Part shown: piece by piece, positions 29,101 to 35,100 of the stretch
How positions within the stretch are numbered: the stretch's first letter is position 1
How the letters are laid out: each line of letters starts with the position of its first letter
Assembly (NCBI GenBank): GCA_958510825.1
Contig: OY294046.1
Span: 9,154,847 to 9,218,846, forward strand
DNA length: 64,000 nt
Direction of reading: 5' to 3'
Source of the DNA: Brachypterus glaber
Lineage: Eukaryota > Arthropoda > Insecta > Coleoptera > Kateretidae
Translations under genes and position numbers: made by a program
Notes under the pieces: model-generated
Seen by the model: only the letters and a program-made list of their open reading frames with translations
Database searches by the model: none
What the model was told of the DNA's origin: nothing

Positions 29101-32100
29101 TGTATGTCTTCTATCCTTTTTGGGTAGAACTTTTGTCCCTGTCTAATCTAACGGGAGAAATCGCCATACAATATTGGCAATAACAAAATAGTATATTAAA
29201 CTTTCATAACATACGTTTATAGCGCACGAGTACAAGTTTTTCTAAAGTACTAGTGCTCTAAAAACATGTTATGAAACGAGAGCTTTATACAATTTTTTCT
29301 ATTTTGCTCTAAAATTTAAAAAACTTACAATTAATTGATGAATGATTTAGGGATTTTTGTTTTGGGTTGGCATTACAGTTTACACTATGTTTAAAATTCT
29401 AAGAACAAATTATATTTTGATATATTTTACAGTCATCTCTTCTTTTTTCACTGCAATTAACCAGTCCAAAATTTTTACACGGTAAAAAATAACCCAAACA
29501 CAAAAATTTGTAAAAAATTAAACTTTAAATCTATATTCACATTTGCCCTCAAAACGTTAAGAGATAGGATTTTGTATGTTGCCAACCGAACAGAAAAAAA
29601 AGTAGAGACCTCTTATGAGCTTATAAGAGTCGCAAAATAGAAAAATATATATTTCTAATCTCCCTGTGCAGTGTGCCACGTTTTCTCCCTAGTTAGAAAT
29701 AGTATTTTTTCTTCGAGTCATGAATCATTTTCACAAGAAAAAGATTTAAAAAAAAACAAAAAGTTTTTTTTAACTCTTTTTTTTTTGAAGTCTTATCTCA
29801 AAGCGTTCCACCAAAAGTGTCTTTTTAACGTTTTTTGGGGTCGCTAATTACCAATATAAGGTCAAAATTTTAACAGTATGGAAAGGGGTTATGGTTATGG
29901 TTATTAGGGTGGAGGGTAGCTATCTACACGCACTTAGGCCACTTAGCTGGGCCCATTGTACTACCTCCCTTTGGTCGCAGCATTTAATTTAACCTCTCAG
30001 CCATCCAATTCTTTGAATATATCTAAGAAGATGTCTGGGAGTGATGCTGCTTATACCGGCCAAGTCGAGCCAGTACTCGTCTAGCATGGACCCTCTTATT
30101 AAGGCTAACGCTGGACAGTGACATAACACATGTTCCATTGTTTCCTCTTCCATGTAGCATCCTCTACAGATGGGGTCGACTGGCTTCCCCATGATGTTAA
30201 GATGCTTATTTAGTTTGCAGTGACCTGTTACGATGCTTGCAAACTGTCTTAGGTTATCCCTTTTTAGTTGCATACAAAAGCGTGCTGTCTTTTCACACGG
30301 AGTGGGAAGGGCTGCTCTTGCATGTTTACAGTCGTTTCTCGTAATCCAATTACGGGTGTGTTTTATGTGAGTTTCTTGATTAATGAGAGCTGTTTTAAAA
30401 GCGACAGATACAGGGATTATGGGCTCTGGACCAATAGGTACAGAGCCTGAGCCTGCTCGTGCCAATCTATCAGCTTCTTCATTGCCTACATTTCCATTAT
30501 GCCCCTTTACCCATGGAAAGGGGGTCGTCACTTTAAAGCTTATTAAATTCTCTTTATGACCATATAATTTTTAATTAAAAAAAAAAGTTGTTAAAATTTT
30601 AATTTTTTTTGCTAAAAAAGAGTTCTCATTTTTTTCCCCAGGGGATGACAAACTATTAATATTTTAATATATATTTTTTTATTGATAACATACATATTTT
30701 TTGTTTGTTTGCATATTTAAAAAAAAAATAAAACGTTTAGTATATTTTTTGTGTTTCAATTGGTATACAAAAGTACCTATTTAACTTTCCTGGACACAAT
30801 TAATGCGCAATATTTTTTTATTATTTCATTATTATTTTTAAAATCTTTTTTTTTTCAATTTAAACTTCTGCTTTGGCAGACTGCAAACTCAAACTTGTTT
30901 AACACATCCGTCATGTAAAAATGCAAAAAAACCGTAGCATTGAACGTGTTAAGCCGTTCAAAATTCAGGTCTATTCACGTTCGTAAACAATATTGCTATT
31001 TTGGGAGCCTCACCCCACCTATCTTGAAATAAAAAGAGTTGCATATTTCATGGATTAAAAACATAAAAGTTGCATATTTCATGGGTTAAAAAAAATTAAA
31101 TAATAAATTTTTAATTTTGGGAAAAGTTTTAAATATTATGGCTTAAAAATATGAAAGTTAAGATTTTTAAACCTTAGAATAAATTTTTTTGCATATTTTA
31201 TGGATTAAAAATATAAAAGTTGCATAATTTTTCATGGAATAAACATAATAAAATAAAACATTTTTAATTTTGGGAAAAAAGTGGTAAATTTCATGTATTA
31301 AAAATATAAAAGTTGGGATTTTCAAAAAACTTGCATATTTCGTGGATTCAATATATAAAACTTGTATATTTCATGGGTTAAAAATAATAAAATTATAAAT
31401 TTTTAATCTTGTCATGAACTTTTTTTTGTCGAGGAAAAAAGTTGTGTTTTTAGGCTAAAAAAAGTAATTTTTGACCTCCTTCCCCCCACTAAATCTCCTT
31501 CGCTACGGCCCTGCGCACTGTATTTAGGAAAATTGCTGCCGGGACACGGTATAGTACCCAATTACTGAAAAGTATACCATAGGTTACAAAGCATTACGTA
31601 TTTTTGTCGAGTATTTTATTTTAGTTATTTTTTTAGTTCAAATTCAAGTGGCCCAAACTTGCTGAACCCGAACCCGCACCGACCGAATCGCCTACAACGC
31701 CCAGCCAATTTTTCGAAAAAATCAAAAATATAATCAAAAGTGAGGTCCAGAATAAAACTAGCACTATGAGTAATAATGAGGATTTCAATCTGCAGGATGG
31801 TAAGTAATTAAGGGTATACCTTCTGGCTCGGGAAAATTAAGGGTTTTTATTGGTTTTTTTCAGGTATGTAATCACAACTTTATTCGAACGACCTACAAAA
31901 TATCAAATAGTATATGTTTTGATGTGTTTGTGAAAATTTTTTTATTGGATAATTCGGAAAATTGTGGAAACCATGGCCGTTGCCCCGAAACGCCTTTTTT
32001 TGCGGTGACCACGATTTCTCGAAAACCAATTTACCAATCAATCTGAAATTTTTAGGTGTTGATCCTAATTACAATAGTAAGTTCGTGAACGAAGGGTTTC

Positions 32101-35100
32101 GCAGAAAAAAAAATAACGAAGATGGCGATGATTTTCTTAAAAAATCGATTTTAGTTTTATGTTCCGAAAATTGAGTTTTCGGCCAGAAAAAATAGAAATA
32201 TAACACCTCAACGTTTCGCAAAAAATTTTTTGTCTTGTGTTGTTTTAATTTGGAGAAAAATACAGACAAGACTGTAATTTAAAAAATCGAGACAGACGAG
32301 AGTCGAGACTCTTATTTAAGAATCGAGACTTTTTGACGATTGATTAAACTTTTGTACTTTTTAATGAAAAGTTCATACAAATACTACTTTAAAATTTCAA
32401 ATAAGTTCTATATACGCAGAGGTGACGAGATGGGGGGAGAAGGAAGGGGGGCGCCTCCTCCCAACCACGCTCGAGTTGGAAAAATCCACTGTCCAGTTGT
32501 AAAATAGTTGTGAGAATCGAAAATTTGTGACCATTTGTTACCATCTTTTTTTGAAAAACGAAACATTTTCAAAAAAAATCAAAAAAAAACTTGTAAAATA
32601 TTTTCAAAATTTTTCAATTATTTTTTAATTTTCTTTTTGAGAAAAATGAAAAAAAAAATTTTTTAAACGAAAAAATATTCAAAAAGTTTAACCCCCATAA
32701 CTTTTTTAACAATAGAGATCTTCCCCTCATAGAACTAGAAATTTTTCCTGAAAATTTCGAGTCTATCGGATAATTCGTTCTAGAGTTATCGTGTACAAAA
32801 ATCGTGACATCGGACAGACGGACGGACGGACAGACGGACATTTTCAAAGTTTCTTATTGTTTCATGAAACATATTTGTATCCAAGAATTTTTTGTCTAGG
32901 AAGTTTTTTGACGATTTTGGGAAATTCGAAACTACCGTATATTATTCTAGCGCAGGCGCTGTGAATAATATAATAAAAACAAAATAATAAACACATTGAA
33001 ACTTATCTGAACCTGAAGTAATTGCGGTGGAACCATACATTTTTAGATTTAAGTATCCCTTAAATATGTTTAAATTTTAGTGAAAGCGCCATACCTTGAC
33101 TCTAGATCCGCCCCTGGAATAGAGTCTGTTATTTTTTATACTGATGCTTATATGGTATTTCAGAAACAACATCATCGACAACAATCAGCGACTTATTAGA
33201 ATTAACAGCAACCGAAAGCAACGAAGAAACAACAACAAGCATTACGGATAATTTGAAAGAAACAACAGATTATATTGTTGGTAATATTTTAGGCGAAACA
33301 ACAACAACATCATCACCTGGTATAGAAACAACCGTCTTTCCAGAAGAGTTATCCACAACAACCGAAAATGTTGCAGTAACAACAAATAATTACACAACAG
33401 AAATAACAAATACCATCACAGAACTTTTCTCAACAACAACAAAGAATATTCCTTCAACAAACGACATTGTCAGTCATAACATAACAACTGAATCAGTTAC
33501 ATTATCAACACCCAATGTGGTTACAACAACAAAAGTTTACGATATTACAGAATTAACAACAAGCGGAGTTGCTTTCGAGAAAACAGCTCAAAATGTGACT
33601 GAAATGTTTAACCGTACTGATATTTTTAACCAAAATTCAACTGAGGCTGGACCGGAAAAGGCAGAGGTTATTGTAGAATACTTTTATATTATTTTGGGAG
33701 TTATCATAGCTTTATTGATTATTATTATTATTGTGTTGGGGGTAGTGTACAAGGTGCACAGAAACCGTAACAAGAGTAGCGGTGAGTATGATATTACTCA
33801 CTTGAAAGATGTCAGCACTTCCACTAGCAAAAGTACGGAGGGATATATCCGTCAGGAGCACAAATAACGAATTAGCAGAAAATGTTGAGGTGATATCAAC
33901 GAACTAACAACTCTTCTTTCTAGAATACACATACCGTTAAAATAAAGTATCGCCAACATCTCGGTTTGCTTGTAAACAAATAGTAGGTATATTCAGGCCT
34001 GAACAATAACAATTACCAGTAACTGGTATTGTTGTCTCTGTTAGAACAAAGATGTGCGAGTAAGACAGACGAATGTTTATGTTGCCGACCTTTTTGTCAG
34101 TTTTAACGAATGAAATGCCTATTCTAGAGAGAAGAGTTATTAGTTCGTTGGGTGATATATAGAAATGTGCGCGAGCCGGCTCGCGTAAAACGTGGCTTTA
34201 AAATGTTTCAATTGATATCAACGAACCAATAACTCTTCTTTCTAGAATACGCATTAAAATAAGGTATCGCCAACATCTCGGTTTGTTTGTAAACAATAGT
34301 AGGTATATTCAGGCCTGAACAATAACAATTACCAGTAACTGGTATTGTTGTCTCTTTTAGAACAAAGATGTGCGAGTAAGACAGACGAATGTTTATGTTG
34401 CCGACCTTTTTGTCAGTTTTAACGAATGAAATGCCTATTCTAGAGAGAAGAGTTATTAGTTCGTTGGGTGATATATAGAAATGTGCGCGAGCCGGCTCGC
34501 GTAAAACGTGGCTTTAAAATGTTGAGGTGATATCAACGAACCAATAACTCTTCTTTCTAGAATACGCATTAAAATAAAGTATCGCCAACATCTCGGTTTG
34601 TTTGTAAACAATAGTAGGTATATTCAGGCCTGAACAATAACAATTACCAGTAACTGGTATTGTTGTCTCTTTTAGAACAAAGATGTGCGAATAAGACAGA
34701 CGAATGTTTATGTTGCCGACCTTTTTGTCAGTTTTAACGAATGAAATGCCTATTCTAGAGAGAAGAGTTATTAGTTCGTTGGGTGATATATAGAAATGTG
34801 CGCGAGCCGGCTCGCGTAAAACGTGGCTTTAAAATGTTGAGGTGATATCAACGAACCAATAACTCTTCTTTCTAGAATACGCATTAAAATAAAGTATCGC
34901 CAACATCTCGGTTTGTTTGGAAACAATAGTAGGTATATTCAGGCCTGAACAATAACAATTACCAGGTACTGGTATTGTTGTCTCTTTTAGAACAAAGATG
35001 TGCGAGTAAGACAGACGAATGTTTATGTTGCCGACGTTTTTGTTAGTTTTAACGAATGAAATGCCTATTCTAGAGAGAAGAGTTATTAGTTCGTTGATAT

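Noticed and set aside
33889..35096. Regularly spaced repeat array considered as CRISPR-like or classical satellite
   Set aside because: Units of about 315 bp with transposon TIRs and an 8-bp target duplication, in a eukaryotic genome; explained as MITE amplification.
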